NCBI GenBank assembly: GCA_903913865.1
Contig: CAIWMU010000013.1
Span: forward strand, 1 to 57,596
DNA from: an uncultured Verrucomicrobia subdivision 3 bacterium
GTDB lineage: Bacteria; Verrucomicrobiota; Verrucomicrobiia; Limisphaerales; UBA8199
Reading direction: 5' to 3'
Length of the DNA: 57,596 nt
Position numbers and translations under genes: made by a program
Part shown: positions 1 through 9,000 of the stretch, one piece after another
How the letters are laid out: the number at the start of each line of letters is the position of its first letter
Position numbering within the stretch: the stretch's first letter is position 1
Notes under the pieces: model-generated
Databases searched by the model: none
What the model was told of the DNA's origin: nothing
The model's input: the letters and a program-made list of their open reading frames with translations, nothing else

Positions 1-60
1 GATCTCATCTTGGAGGGCCAGTATCATTGTTTGTGCATCGGCTATCGTCAGTGGTTTCAT
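1..60 (-). CDS. N-terminal fragment of a probable IS630-like transposase or helix-turn-helix protein
   Basis: Reading leftward from an ATG at 58-60, the frame stays open for 20 codons to the window edge and gives a peptide beginning MKPLTIADAQ and ending LALQDEI. From memory, an N-terminus ending in 'LALQDEI' resembles IS630-type helix-turn-helix/DDE proteins, which continue with an RRS-like segment; that continuation lies outside the window. The 41 bases between this start and the end of the rhamnosidase gene show no obvious inverted repeat. If right, an insertion sequence abuts the 3' end of the GH78 gene. With only 20 residues the call is weak. Confidence 0.35.
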   Translation of the reverse strand, partial: MKPLTIADAQTMILALQDEI

Positions 61-101
61 ATCCCCCGACTATAACCCGGCCAAAATCTATGCGCAATTA
101 C

Positions 102-3100
102 TTATGTCGCTGTGTTTAGTTCGGGCTTCATGATGATGTGTTTGAAGCCGGGGTGCTCCGGGTCTGCCTTGATACCGGCCAGAGATTCGTAAAACCATAT
201 CACGAGGTCGCCCACGAGCATGACGTGGTTTCCCGAGTTCATCGCCGGATCGGCGGTGTCTCCGTTCCACAATTCCCAGATCGTGGTGGCACCCTTGTCC
301 GCCATATAACCCCAGCTTGGGTAGCTGCGGTTGGTTGAGAATGTGTAGGAGAGGTCGGGTCGACCGCCGGCGGTGAGGACCCGGTTCAGCCACTGCCCGC
401 CGATCAGCCCTGTGCCGACGTGTCCGTGGGTTTCCTGGGTGATTTTGGTGACCAACCGGTCAAAGACGCGTCCGCGTTCGGATGCCGGAACGAGGTCGAA
501 GGCAAGGGGAAGGACGCAGGCGGTCTGGGTGCCATTGTCATAGTAGCCAAGGTCCTTTTTGTAGAACCGTTCGTTGAACGCAGATCGCATCTCTTTGGCT
601 CGTTGTGCGAAACGCTCCTGATCTGCGGATTTGTCCAGGAGTTTGGCATACCGGGTCATCTGGTCCAGGCAATGGATGAAGTAGCTGGTGGCCAGAATCG
701 GGGCGGCGGTTTTGCGGTTGGGATCGTTGGAGTGGATGAGTTTGGGGTCCTCTGGCGGAACACACCAGTCGCCGTAGTTGTCCTTTTCGATGATGCCATC
801 CTTGATGTAGGTCGCCATGTGGTCCATCCACTTCACCATGGCAGGGTAGTGGCGGGCGATGAGCGCGGTGTCAGCATAGTGATCGAGGAGTGCGCCGGGG
901 ATGATGACGGCACTGGCTGGCCAGGTCACATTGTCGTTGTAGAGTGCCCAGTAGCTGGGGCATACATCGGAGATGCTGCCGTTATCCTTCTGGCCATCGG
1001 CCATGTCCCTGAGCCACTTGGCATAAAGGGAGGAGGTGTCGAAAATGAGCGATTCCCCCCGGGCTTCGGCGGAGCGGTCCCCGAGCCAACCCTGACGTTC
1101 ATCCCGCTGGGGGCAGTCGGTCGGTATACTGCGATAGTTACCCCGGGTCCCCCAGACGATGTTCGTGTAATTGCGGTTCAGGACAGGCTGGGAGGTGGTG
1201 AAAGAGCCTGCCGTCTGCAAGTCGTCATTCACCACACGGCCCTCGATAGTGGCAAGCGTGGGTTTGCCGGGGAAACCGGTCACCTCGACATAGCGGAAGC
1301 CGTGGTAGGTGAAACGGGGTTCGTAGATTTCCTGGCCCTTTCCCTTCAGGGTGTAATGGTCGGTAACTTTTGCCCCACGCAGGTTGTCCATGTAGAGGGA
1401 CCCGTCATCCTTGAGTCGTTCCGCATGGCGCAGCGAGACCACTGTGCCTGCGGGTCCGCTAACCTTGATCCGGCACCATCCGACCATGTTCTGGCCGAGA
1501 TCGTAGATGAACACTCCGGGCTTGATTTCATTCAGGGAGAGCGGCTTGAGGGTGGCGGTGACGCGGATCGGGTTTGCCATTTCGGCGCTCAGAATTCCGC
1601 CCGGGCCGGAGACAATCCGGGCGGGTTGCCAGTTGGAATCGTCGTAGCCGGGGTTGTTCCAGCCGGGCATTTCCTTGCAGGCATCGTAGTCTTCTCCATC
1701 ATACTCGTTATTTGCGGTGATGGGTCCGTTCGTCGAGAGTTTCCACGAGGGATCGCTCGTGAGGTTTGAGACGGAGCCGTCCGTGAATTGGAGGCGGAGT
1801 TGAAGGCGGAGTTTGGGGTAGCCGTAGGTTTCCGTGCTGGTGGGGGACTTGGCGCGCGGCGAGTGGAACCGGCCATTCCCGAGGAGGACTCCGATGGCGT
1901 TGGCTCCGGGCTTCAGGTAGCCGGCCACCTCGTGTGTGACGTATAGGGCACGTTTTGGATATTCGGTGAGGCCGGGGGATAGGACACTGTCGCCGATCCT
2001 TTGCCCGTTTAGATACAGCTCGGAAAGGCCGAGCCCGGAGTAGGAAACTGTAGCCCGCAGGAGGCGCTTTTCCAGATGGAATTCCCGGCGCAGCAAACGG
2101 GCGGGCAGAACCCGGTTCTCGGGTCCGAACACTTCACCCCAGGGTTGCATCCCAACTGGTCCAAGAATCCGGGCGGCAACCCATGTGGAATCATCATGTT
2201 CGAGGGCGGTCCATGGGCCGTTCTCCTTGTTAGTGGTTTTCCAGCTGGCATCGGTCGGGATGATCATTGGTTCGCCCGACTCGAATTCAATTCTAAGCAA
2301 TCCCAGCAACCCCGCCGGATTTGGCCCCTCGCCGACGTTCTTGACCCATCCGGCAACCACATTTTTGCCCGGCCTCAGACTATGGGCGACATCCATCGGG
2401 GTCACAGCCCTGAAGTCCGATCCACTCCCCGCGTGTTGTGCGTTCACGGCGAAGGCGAACTCGTTGTCTCCTGAGATTTGCAGTTCCGCTTTCTTCACAG
2501 TCCGTCCGGCGGGAATTTCAAAGGTGCGGCGGAAGTAGCGTGTTGCCAGCGGGGCATCCCGTTCGGGTTGCCCCTCGGGGAACCAAATCCAGGAACAGCC
2601 TTTGAGCATCTGGGCAGCGGCATCCTCGTTTCGTCCGATCCACTGAGCTTCCCATTCAGTCTGGGAGAGAATGCCCATCGTCCAAAGAGCTGGTTCGCTC
2701 CACCGGGACACCCGGCCCGCAGCATCCCAGTAGCGAACCTTCCAAAAGCACTGCTGGTGGGAGGTGAGCGCCTGGCCTGAGTAGGGGACTTGGATGGACT
2801 GGTCGGAGTCCACCCTGCCGCTGTCCCACAAGTCTCCCTTGTCTGCAACGAGTTTCTTTGAGGAGCTTGCCACCATGATCTGATAAGCGGTTTGTGCCTC
2901 CCCACGCTTTGAGGATGTGATCTGCCAGCTGAGGCGAGGGTGGACAATATCCACGCCGAGGGGATTCTCCAGATATTCGCAACGCAGATGTCCCAAGGAG
3001 CCTGCCAGGAGGGTAAGGGAAGCATGGAAGGTGATGAGAGCGAGCAGGGCTGCTTTGAACCGGTTTGGCCGGGTCGCGATGGGGAGTTTCTTGGTCGTGA

Positions 3101-3104
3101 ACAT
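102..3104 (-). CDS. Secreted alpha-L-rhamnosidase, GH78
   Basis: Predicted to release terminal alpha-L-rhamnose from glycosides or rhamnose-containing polysaccharides outside the cytoplasm. The ATG at 3104 is chosen, giving 1000 aa, because it puts a basic stretch (KK, R, R) and a hydrophobic core ending LTLLAG at the N-terminus; the frame is open 34 codons further upstream but those codons look non-coding. The N-terminal region has the GH78 fibronectin-like start (LRCEYLENPLGVD, PRLSWQI), followed by beta-sandwich domains and a C-terminal (alpha/alpha)6 barrel. The family motif DCPQRDERQGWLGD carries the acidic residues around the active site, and a later TIWELWNGD holds another conserved Glu. 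It stands alone, with no rhamnose catabolic genes nearby. The family call is firm; the exact substrate is unknown. Confidence 0.93.
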   Translation of the reverse strand: MFTTKKLPIATRPNRFKAALLALITFHASLTLLAGSLGHLRCEYLENPLGVDIVHPRLSWQITSSKRGEAQTAYQIMVASSSKKLVADKGDLWDSGRVDSDQSIQVPYSGQALTSHQQCFWKVRYWDAAGRVSRWSEPALWTMGILSQTEWEAQWIGRNEDAAAQMLKGCSWIWFPEGQPERDAPLATRYFRRTFEIPAGRTVKKAELQISGDNEFAFAVNAQHAGSGSDFRAVTPMDVAHSLRPGKNVVAGWVKNVGEGPNPAGLLGLLRIEFESGEPMIIPTDASWKTTNKENGPWTALEHDDSTWVAARILGPVGMQPWGEVFGPENRVLPARLLRREFHLEKRLLRATVSYSGLGLSELYLNGQRIGDSVLSPGLTEYPKRALYVTHEVAGYLKPGANAIGVLLGNGRFHSPRAKSPTSTETYGYPKLRLQLRLQFTDGSVSNLTSDPSWKLSTNGPITANNEYDGEDYDACKEMPGWNNPGYDDSNWQPARIVSGPGGILSAEMANPIRVTATLKPLSLNEIKPGVFIYDLGQNMVGWCRIKVSGPAGTVVSLRHAERLKDDGSLYMDNLRGAKVTDHYTLKGKGQEIYEPRFTYHGFRYVEVTGFPGKPTLATIEGRVVNDDLQTAGSFTTSQPVLNRNYTNIVWGTRGNYRSIPTDCPQRDERQGWLGDRSAEARGESLIFDTSSLYAKWLRDMADGQKDNGSISDVCPSYWALYNDNVTWPASAVIIPGALLDHYADTALIARHYPAMVKWMDHMATYIKDGIIEKDNYGDWCVPPEDPKLIHSNDPNRKTAAPILATSYFIHCLDQMTRYAKLLDKSADQERFAQRAKEMRSAFNERFYKKDLGYYDNGTQTACVLPLAFDLVPASERGRVFDRLVTKITQETHGHVGTGLIGGQWLNRVLTAGGRPDLSYTFSTNRSYPSWGYMADKGATTIWELWNGDTADPAMNSGNHVMLVGDLVIWFYESLAGIKADPEHPGFKHIIMKPELNTAT

Positions 3105-3199
3105 GCCTTGTGAAGTTATCGAAATTGGAGCGGGTTGCAATGACTGAGAATCGCCGTTTGAATGAGCGTTCGTTTGGAGCCGATGGTTGTGCAGCAGGA

Positions 3200-3235
3200 G
3201 AAACAAAAAGGGCCCGGAAATCGCTTTCCGGGCCC
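3200..3235 (-). terminator. Rho-independent terminator between ppi and the GH78 gene
   Basis: Perfect 11-bp stem (GGGCCCGGAAA at 3210-3220, TTTCCGGGCCC at 3225-3235) with a 4-base loop. On the minus strand the stem is followed by TTTTTGTTT. It lies 20 bases beyond the prolyl isomerase stop codon, so it should end the serA-ppi transcript before the rhamnosidase gene. Confidence 0.9.
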
Positions 3236-3255
3236 TGTAGCAATTGGGAGATGGA

Positions 3256-4338
3256 TTATTTCTCAGCCTTGTCAGCCTTTTTCTCCTCCGGGGGAGCGGC
3301 AGGAGTTTCCTTCGGCTTCAGCTTCTCGTCGAGAATTTCAACCCCTGCCTCCTTGCGGAGTTTGTCGAGGTAGGGGGGCAGGATCTTTTGTAGCGCACCC
3401 TGCTTCAGATAGTCGCGAATGTCGGTCGAAGCTTCGGAGAGATCCACTTTCTTGGCTGGGATTTTCTCGCTCAGCTTGATGATGTGGTAACCAAACTGGG
3501 TGGTGACGATTTCGCTCACTTCGTTGGTCTTCAGACCAAAGGCAGCGGCTTCAAACTCGGGCACCATGGCCCCCTTGCCGAAGGTGTATTCACCGCCCTT
3601 TTCCTTGGATCCGGGATCGTCGGATAGTTCCCTGGCGAGCTTGGCGAAATTCTCGCCGGCTTTGGCCCGCTTCAGGACGGATTCTGCGAGGGTCTTTTTC
3701 TCTTTCTTCTTCTCCTCAGAGAGATCGGTTCCTGCCGCATCCTTGGTTCCAATGAGCACATGGCTCGCGCGGACCTGCTCCGGTTGCTCAAATTTGGAGG
3801 GGTTTTCGTCGTAGAACTTCTTGACCTCTTCATCCGTGACCTTGACGGTCAGTTCACGCTCGACGGTGGTCTCGGCCACAGCCTCATCCGTGACCTTCTT
3901 GATGAGGTCATCAGACGTCATTCCAACAGACTTGAGCTGGCGGTTGAGCGTTTCATCAGAGCCGGCGCGCTTCTTGATGGCATCCAGGCGTTTGGTGGCC
4001 AGAGCTTTGCCGGTGGTCCTGTCCGCATCGTTGGAGTGGGCGAGGATCAGCTGCAGGCGAATCAGCTGGTCGAGCATCTGCTGCTCGAACATTGCCATCT
4101 GTTCAGGGGGGACATTCTGGCCCCGGGCTGCCAGGTTGGCCTTGAAGCTGATCAGGGCCTCGTCAAGCTTCGTGCGCTTGATTTCGAACCCCTTGCCCTT
4201 CGCGACGACCGCATCGGGGAACAGGTCGGCGATTTTCGTGGCCGGGGGATTGGTTTGGGCCTGGGCGATGCCTGTGCCGCCAACGCACGCTGCGGCGAGC
4301 ATCACGGCGAGGGCCCGTTTCAAATGATCTTTAGACAT
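3256..4338 (-). CDS. Exported peptidyl-prolyl cis-trans isomerase, SurA/PpiC (parvulin) type
   Basis: A folding helper for exported proteins, 360 aa, predicted periplasmic. A signal peptide (basic MSKDHLKR start, hydrophobic core, cleavage near GIAQAQA) is followed by a SurA-like N-terminal helical region at about 35-170 and a parvulin domain at about 180-300 with typical motifs RASHVLIG, FAKLARELSDDPGSKEKGG and FGYHIIKL. The C-terminus is Lys/Glu/Pro rich and probably disordered. The gene starts 22 bases after serA stops, so the two may be co-transcribed; a strong terminator follows it. No clear Shine-Dalgarno site precedes the ATG. In this family the chaperone role often matters as much as isomerase activity, so the client proteins cannot be predicted. 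Confidence 0.92.
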   Translation of the reverse strand: MSKDHLKRALAVMLAAACVGGTGIAQAQTNPPATKIADLFPDAVVAKGKGFEIKRTKLDEALISFKANLAARGQNVPPEQMAMFEQQMLDQLIRLQLILAHSNDADRTTGKALATKRLDAIKKRAGSDETLNRQLKSVGMTSDDLIKKVTDEAVAETTVERELTVKVTDEEVKKFYDENPSKFEQPEQVRASHVLIGTKDAAGTDLSEEKKKEKKTLAESVLKRAKAGENFAKLARELSDDPGSKEKGGEYTFGKGAMVPEFEAAAFGLKTNEVSEIVTTQFGYHIIKLSEKIPAKKVDLSEASTDIRDYLKQGALQKILPPYLDKLRKEAGVEILDEKLKPKETPAAPPEEKKADKAEK

Positions 4339-4360
4339 AGTAATTTATTTTATAACAGGT

Positions 4361-5959
4361 TTACAATTTTACCACATGGACATTGTTGATATCAGGATCT
4401 CGGTGAATTTCGTCGAGCACCTCCGCGGGCGGCACACTGTCCAGATTGAGGACCGTCAGTGCCTGGCCTCCGGCCGTGTCGCGGCTGAGGCTCATGCTGG
4501 CGATGTTGACGTTGTGGCGGCTCATGAGGGTTCCAAGGTAACCGACGATTCCCGGCCGGTCTTTGTTCTTGAGCAGCAGAACGACTCCTGAGGGGACGAT
4601 TTCTGTGGGCTGGCTGAAGACCCTGACGATGCGGGGGTTTTCAGGTGATCCGAAGAAGGTGCCTCCTGCTGATGCGATTTTTTCGCCGTTCCGGAAAACC
4701 TGCACATGAAGCCACTCGTTGAACGTGACCGGTTCGCTGGACCGCTTCTCCTCAACGCTCAATCCGAGCGTGGAAGCGATGCTGCGGACATTCACGTTGT
4801 TCAGATCCTTTACCGAGGCCCTGGAGAGGAATCCGAGGAGGATGGCGCGCGTGATCGGATCAATGTTCTGAAGTTCCTGCGCTTTTCCGCCGTAGGTGAT
4901 ATGGAGCCGGTCTGCAGGGGAGGATGAAACCTGGGCAAGCAGTTTCCCGAGCTTTTCACCCAGAGTCAGATAGGGTTTGACCTGCTCATAGGTCTTGCTG
5001 TCGAGGTAGGGGAGGTTGACAGCGTTGCGCACCTCGCCGGTGACGAGATAGCCTGCAATCACCTCTGCGACTTCGATGCCGCACTTTTCCTGCGCTTCCT
5101 GGGTGCTGGCACCCAGATGGGGGGTCAAAATAATATTGGGATGCTTTCTGAACGGATGCTCCGCCGGGAGCGGCTCCTGAGAAAATACGTCGAGGGCGGC
5201 GCCGGCCACCTTGCCGGAATCAAGAGCGGCTATCAGATCGGCCTCGACGATGATCTCACCCCGGGCGCAGTTGACGATCGCGACTTTCGGCTTCATCCGG
5301 GCGAACGCAGCCGTGTTGAGCATCCCCCGGGTGTGCTCCGTCACCGGCATGTGGACCGTGATGAAGTCCGAGTCCCTGTAGAGGTTGTCCAGATCAGCAA
5401 TCAGTTCCACACCCAGACTGCGGGCCCGGGCCTCAGTCAGGAAGGGATCGTATGCGAGCACCGTCATTCCGAAGGCGAGAGCCCTTCTGGCGACCTCGCC
5501 GCCAATCCGTCCCATCCCAAGCACGCCGAGCGTTTTGCCCGAGAGTTCGGTGCCCTGAAATTGTTTTCGGTCCCATTTCCCGGCCGCCATGGAGAGGTGG
5601 GCCTGGGGGACTTTTCTCGCAAGACTCAGCAGCATGGTGAAGCTGAGTTCGGCGGTGGAAATGGTGTTTCCACCCGGAGTGTTCATGACAACGACACCGC
5701 GCTGGGTGGCGGCTTCAACATCGACGTTGTCCACACCGACACCAGCCCGGCCCACCACCCTCAGGAGGGGGGCACCGGCGATCACCTTCTCAGACACCTT
5801 TGTCTCAGATCGGACGACCATGGCGACCACATCCCCGACGATGGGGAGCAGTTCGGCTTCCGTGAGGCGTTTAGGCAGCACCACCACCTCGAATTCGGGG
5901 CGCTGTCGCAACAACTCAATTCCCCTTGGACTTATGGGGTCGCAAACCAGAATTTTCAT
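4361..5959 (-). CDS. serA: D-3-phosphoglycerate dehydrogenase, long form with ACT domain
   Basis: Cytoplasmic enzyme for the first step of serine synthesis, 3-phosphoglycerate + NAD+ to 3-phosphohydroxypyruvate. At 532 aa it is the long type: substrate/NAD+ core (about 1-310), intervening ASB domain (about 315-450) and C-terminal ACT domain (about 460-532), where serine feedback usually acts. Visible landmarks are the Rossmann motif GMGRIG at 148-153, Arg233 in CARGE, Glu262 in SQEPL and His281 in TPHLGAST, which match the family's catalytic Arg-Glu-His set. The start is a plain ATG with residues MKILVCDPIS typical of the family. The downstream ppi gene is 22 bases away, so a serA-ppi transcript is likely, but no functional link is known. 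Confidence 0.96.
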   Translation of the reverse strand: MKILVCDPISPRGIELLRQRPEFEVVVLPKRLTEAELLPIVGDVVAMVVRSETKVSEKVIAGAPLLRVVGRAGVGVDNVDVEAATQRGVVVMNTPGGNTISTAELSFTMLLSLARKVPQAHLSMAAGKWDRKQFQGTELSGKTLGVLGMGRIGGEVARRALAFGMTVLAYDPFLTEARARSLGVELIADLDNLYRDSDFITVHMPVTEHTRGMLNTAAFARMKPKVAIVNCARGEIIVEADLIAALDSGKVAGAALDVFSQEPLPAEHPFRKHPNIILTPHLGASTQEAQEKCGIEVAEVIAGYLVTGEVRNAVNLPYLDSKTYEQVKPYLTLGEKLGKLLAQVSSSPADRLHITYGGKAQELQNIDPITRAILLGFLSRASVKDLNNVNVRSIASTLGLSVEEKRSSEPVTFNEWLHVQVFRNGEKIASAGGTFFGSPENPRIVRVFSQPTEIVPSGVVLLLKNKDRPGIVGYLGTLMSRHNVNIASMSLSRDTAGGQALTVLNLDSVPPAEVLDEIHRDPDINNVHVVKL

Positions 5960-5989
5960 AAAGAACGACTACTGTAGCCAATCACCCCC

Positions 5990-6006
5990 TGCGGGTCAAA
6001 CCCGCA
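5990..6006. other. Small perfect hairpin between the debranching enzyme gene and serA
   Basis: Seven-base arms TGCGGGT and ACCCGCA around a CAA loop. On the transcribed minus strand the T-run lies before the stem, so it is not a standard rho-independent terminator. It may slow transcription or stabilise an RNA end between the two genes; no role is assigned. Confidence 0.4.
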
Positions 6007-6053
6007 AAAAAAGTTTGGAAGCATCGGTTTTTGCCGGCACATGGGGGGAGACA

Positions 6054-9000
6054 TCAGGCTGGGTTGGCCTTTTGGGAGGGCGTTTTCGATGGGTTGAGGA
6101 GTTGCCAGACGCGGAGGGCCTCTGTGGCAGACCATGCCTGAGCATCACATCCCCGCTGGGCATGGGGGGCATCCCCATCGAGAATTTCAGGAAACTGGCC
6201 GAGACAGCCCTCGTTCATGACGGTGGACATCGAGCCCAGCAGAGCGCGGGCGGCATCAACGGCCTCAGGGTCCATATCCCATGCCACAGCCATGGCCTCA
6301 CAAAGGGATGGGAAGGTCCAAGTCCAGGCCGTGCCATTATGGTAGGCGGGTTTGCGCCGCGTATCCTCATCTCCGGAGTATTGCCCCCAATAAGGATTGG
6401 CCGGGTCGTTCAGCGCAGTTCCGCCGGAACCGAAGAGGGGGAGTGGGAGGTTCACGGGCAGGGGAGCGAGTGAACGCAAGGCTCCGGGCACCACAAGGTG
6501 CCTGAGAGCAGCAGAGACTGTTCGCCGGGCCCGGTCTTTATCGCAAAGCCCGAAAGCGATTGGGATCAGGCAGTTGCTTCGCAGGCTGTCATCAATCGGG
6601 GCGCTTGCAGCCGGCACTCCGGCGGGACACCGGAGAACGTCGGCATACCAACCGGTCTTTGCAGACCAGAAATGCTTTTCCAGGGAGGTGGAAGCCTGGG
6701 CTGCGAGCGATGACCACGGTTGGGACTCATCCGGAGCCGAGAGTAGGGCCAATTGGCGGAGCAGTCGGATCCAGAGAGCCTGTATCTCAATGGGATAGCC
6801 CTCCCTTGGGGTGCAGGCCGGGTGGTTGGTATCCATCCAGGTAAAGTGGCTGGGGCTCCAGATTAGCGCGGAGGTGGGATCCATCCGGATACCATTTGGA
6901 GTGCCCGAGCAGTAGTTTGTGGCAACGCTGCGGAGCACATCGTGCAGGGTTCTGCCCTCATTATCGACGGGCATGCCATATATGGAGGCGGGATCCTCCT
7001 CCTGAGTTGCGGCTTCCTCGCAGAGGGTGCCGAACCAGAGCGGCGCATCGGTGGTGTCCCGGTTGGATGCGTCATTTCCATGGATGCTGTTGGGCAGGGT
7101 GCCATTCTTTTCAAAACGGGCGAAAACAGCGAGAATCTGGTGGACATCCTCCCGCCAGCCTGCAGCAAGGAGACCGCGGGCGGCAATGAATGTGTCGCGT
7201 CCCCAATCGAGGAACCAGGGGTATCCTGCGATGACAGTCCGGCCTTCGTTGCGCCGAACGACGAAAGCGCGGATTGCCTGTAGCAACCGCTCCCCAAAAT
7301 CCGCCCCCGGGAGGGAATCTTGTTTCGGGCGGGCTTCTACATAGGGTGGGCCTGTTTCCGCATCCAAGGTGAGGCATGCGGCAGCCCCCTTTGGCAGGAG
7401 GATTTCAAACCAGCCTGGACTGTAGGCATCGCCCGATCCGGGTTGCCCGCGGCTTTGCTCAATTGGATGGGGGATTCCGCTGGACCATTCGGGCTGGGAA
7501 TAATAAGAGCCGTGATCCAAACTCACCCTCAACTGGCGGTCGACTGTAGGAGTGAAGATGAAGCCGTGAAGGTTTGCGACTCCAGAAACAGGACTGCCGG
7601 GTTCGGAAGGATGGTCTCCTCTGGTATGAGATTCCTCCAATGGTAACTCCCTGCAATGGCATGCAAAGTGATGTTCAGCTCCGGGATTGCGCTGGGTTTC
7701 CCAGTGAAAACTGCGGTCCTCGATGTCCACGCGGACTGTGAGGGAGACCTGGGCGTTTGGCGGAAGCTGTCTTCCCGTGGCGTGGGCGGCTGTGGGGCGG
7801 GTAAAACTGAATTGAACTGTATTCCGCATCGGAACCATCCAGGCCTCGATTGCCACCTCCACTGTTCGCCCATCCCCTGCGTTTGCCACGAATTCCCAGC
7901 GGGTTGTGGATCCCGCCCGGAAGCTCGAGAGCACACCAAAATCCAGAGGTGAGATGAACCCATCCGCATTGATCCATGCGCGGAGGCGTTTTGCAAAAAC
8001 GTGCCTGTCCACCGGGATTTCCGGATGGAGATTGGCGCCCAGAACGCAGTCGTATTTCGACTGGATGCGCCCCAAATCCACCGCCAGGCGGGCCATGGCC
8101 CCCCGTCCGTTCGTGAGGAGAGCGATATCGGTCGGTTGGGGTAGCCCGTTTCCTGGCATCGGTTCCGCGCCCAGAAATCGGATGTGGGCGTGGGTGGGGC
8201 AGGGTGGCGTGATAAAGCGCTCCAGAGACAAGGTCGCATCAATCGGAGCGTCAAGTGGCGGGAAGCATGCGATGTACGCCCCATCGGCCGGAATGGATTG
8301 GCGGGTTTGCGCCGGTTGGCCATCTTTCGTGTTCAGGGTGGCCCGGAAAGGAACCGAGTCACGCAAGAGGAGCCAAAACCCGGGAGGGACAATGGTGACG
8401 CGCCTGCTGTCCTGCCAGTTCCACTCAATGACCCTGGGAAACGGTCCGGTAGCGATGGCCGACTGAAGACTCTCCATCACTGTGCCTTGGCGGGGGTGGT
8501 TTTTGAGCCAGGCAACAGCAGCCAGAAAGTCTCTTGGGGACCTGTCCACAGACCTGGCCACGGCAGGCCACTCGAATGCCCCAAACTCCTCAAGGGGAAC
8601 CGTCTTTGCGAGAGCATCGAGCCCCCAGGCGGCGCGGGCCCGTGCCTTCCTGTAGGCATCACCGGAGAGGCCCGCGGGCTGGAGACGGGGAGCCAGACAG
8701 TAGGCGGCCCCGGCATCAAGGCTGATCTCGAGGGTCTTGTTGAGGGCCTCAACATGGGGAGGTTTCTGCCCCAGCAGGTCAACCCATGTCGCAAATTCTG
8801 CTGCCGTGAGTTGTTTTGAGCCCGGGGCCTGTGAAAGTCGGGGGAGGGTCAGACGGAGATTCTGTTGCTGATCCGGGTCGGTGTTTAGGAGCACCAGCAG
8901 GTGGTCGGCACCCTCGGCAGACTCCCTGAGGAGTGCGTAGATGGGGCTATCCCCGGTGCTGATACGGGTGAGCTTCGCACCGTCGAAAAAGCATGGGTGA

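Noticed and set aside
420-1769. Long plus-strand open frame of 449 codons
   Set aside because: It lies antisense inside the GH78 gene, and the encoded protein is Gly/Val/Asp-rich without domains; it reflects high-GC codon bias.
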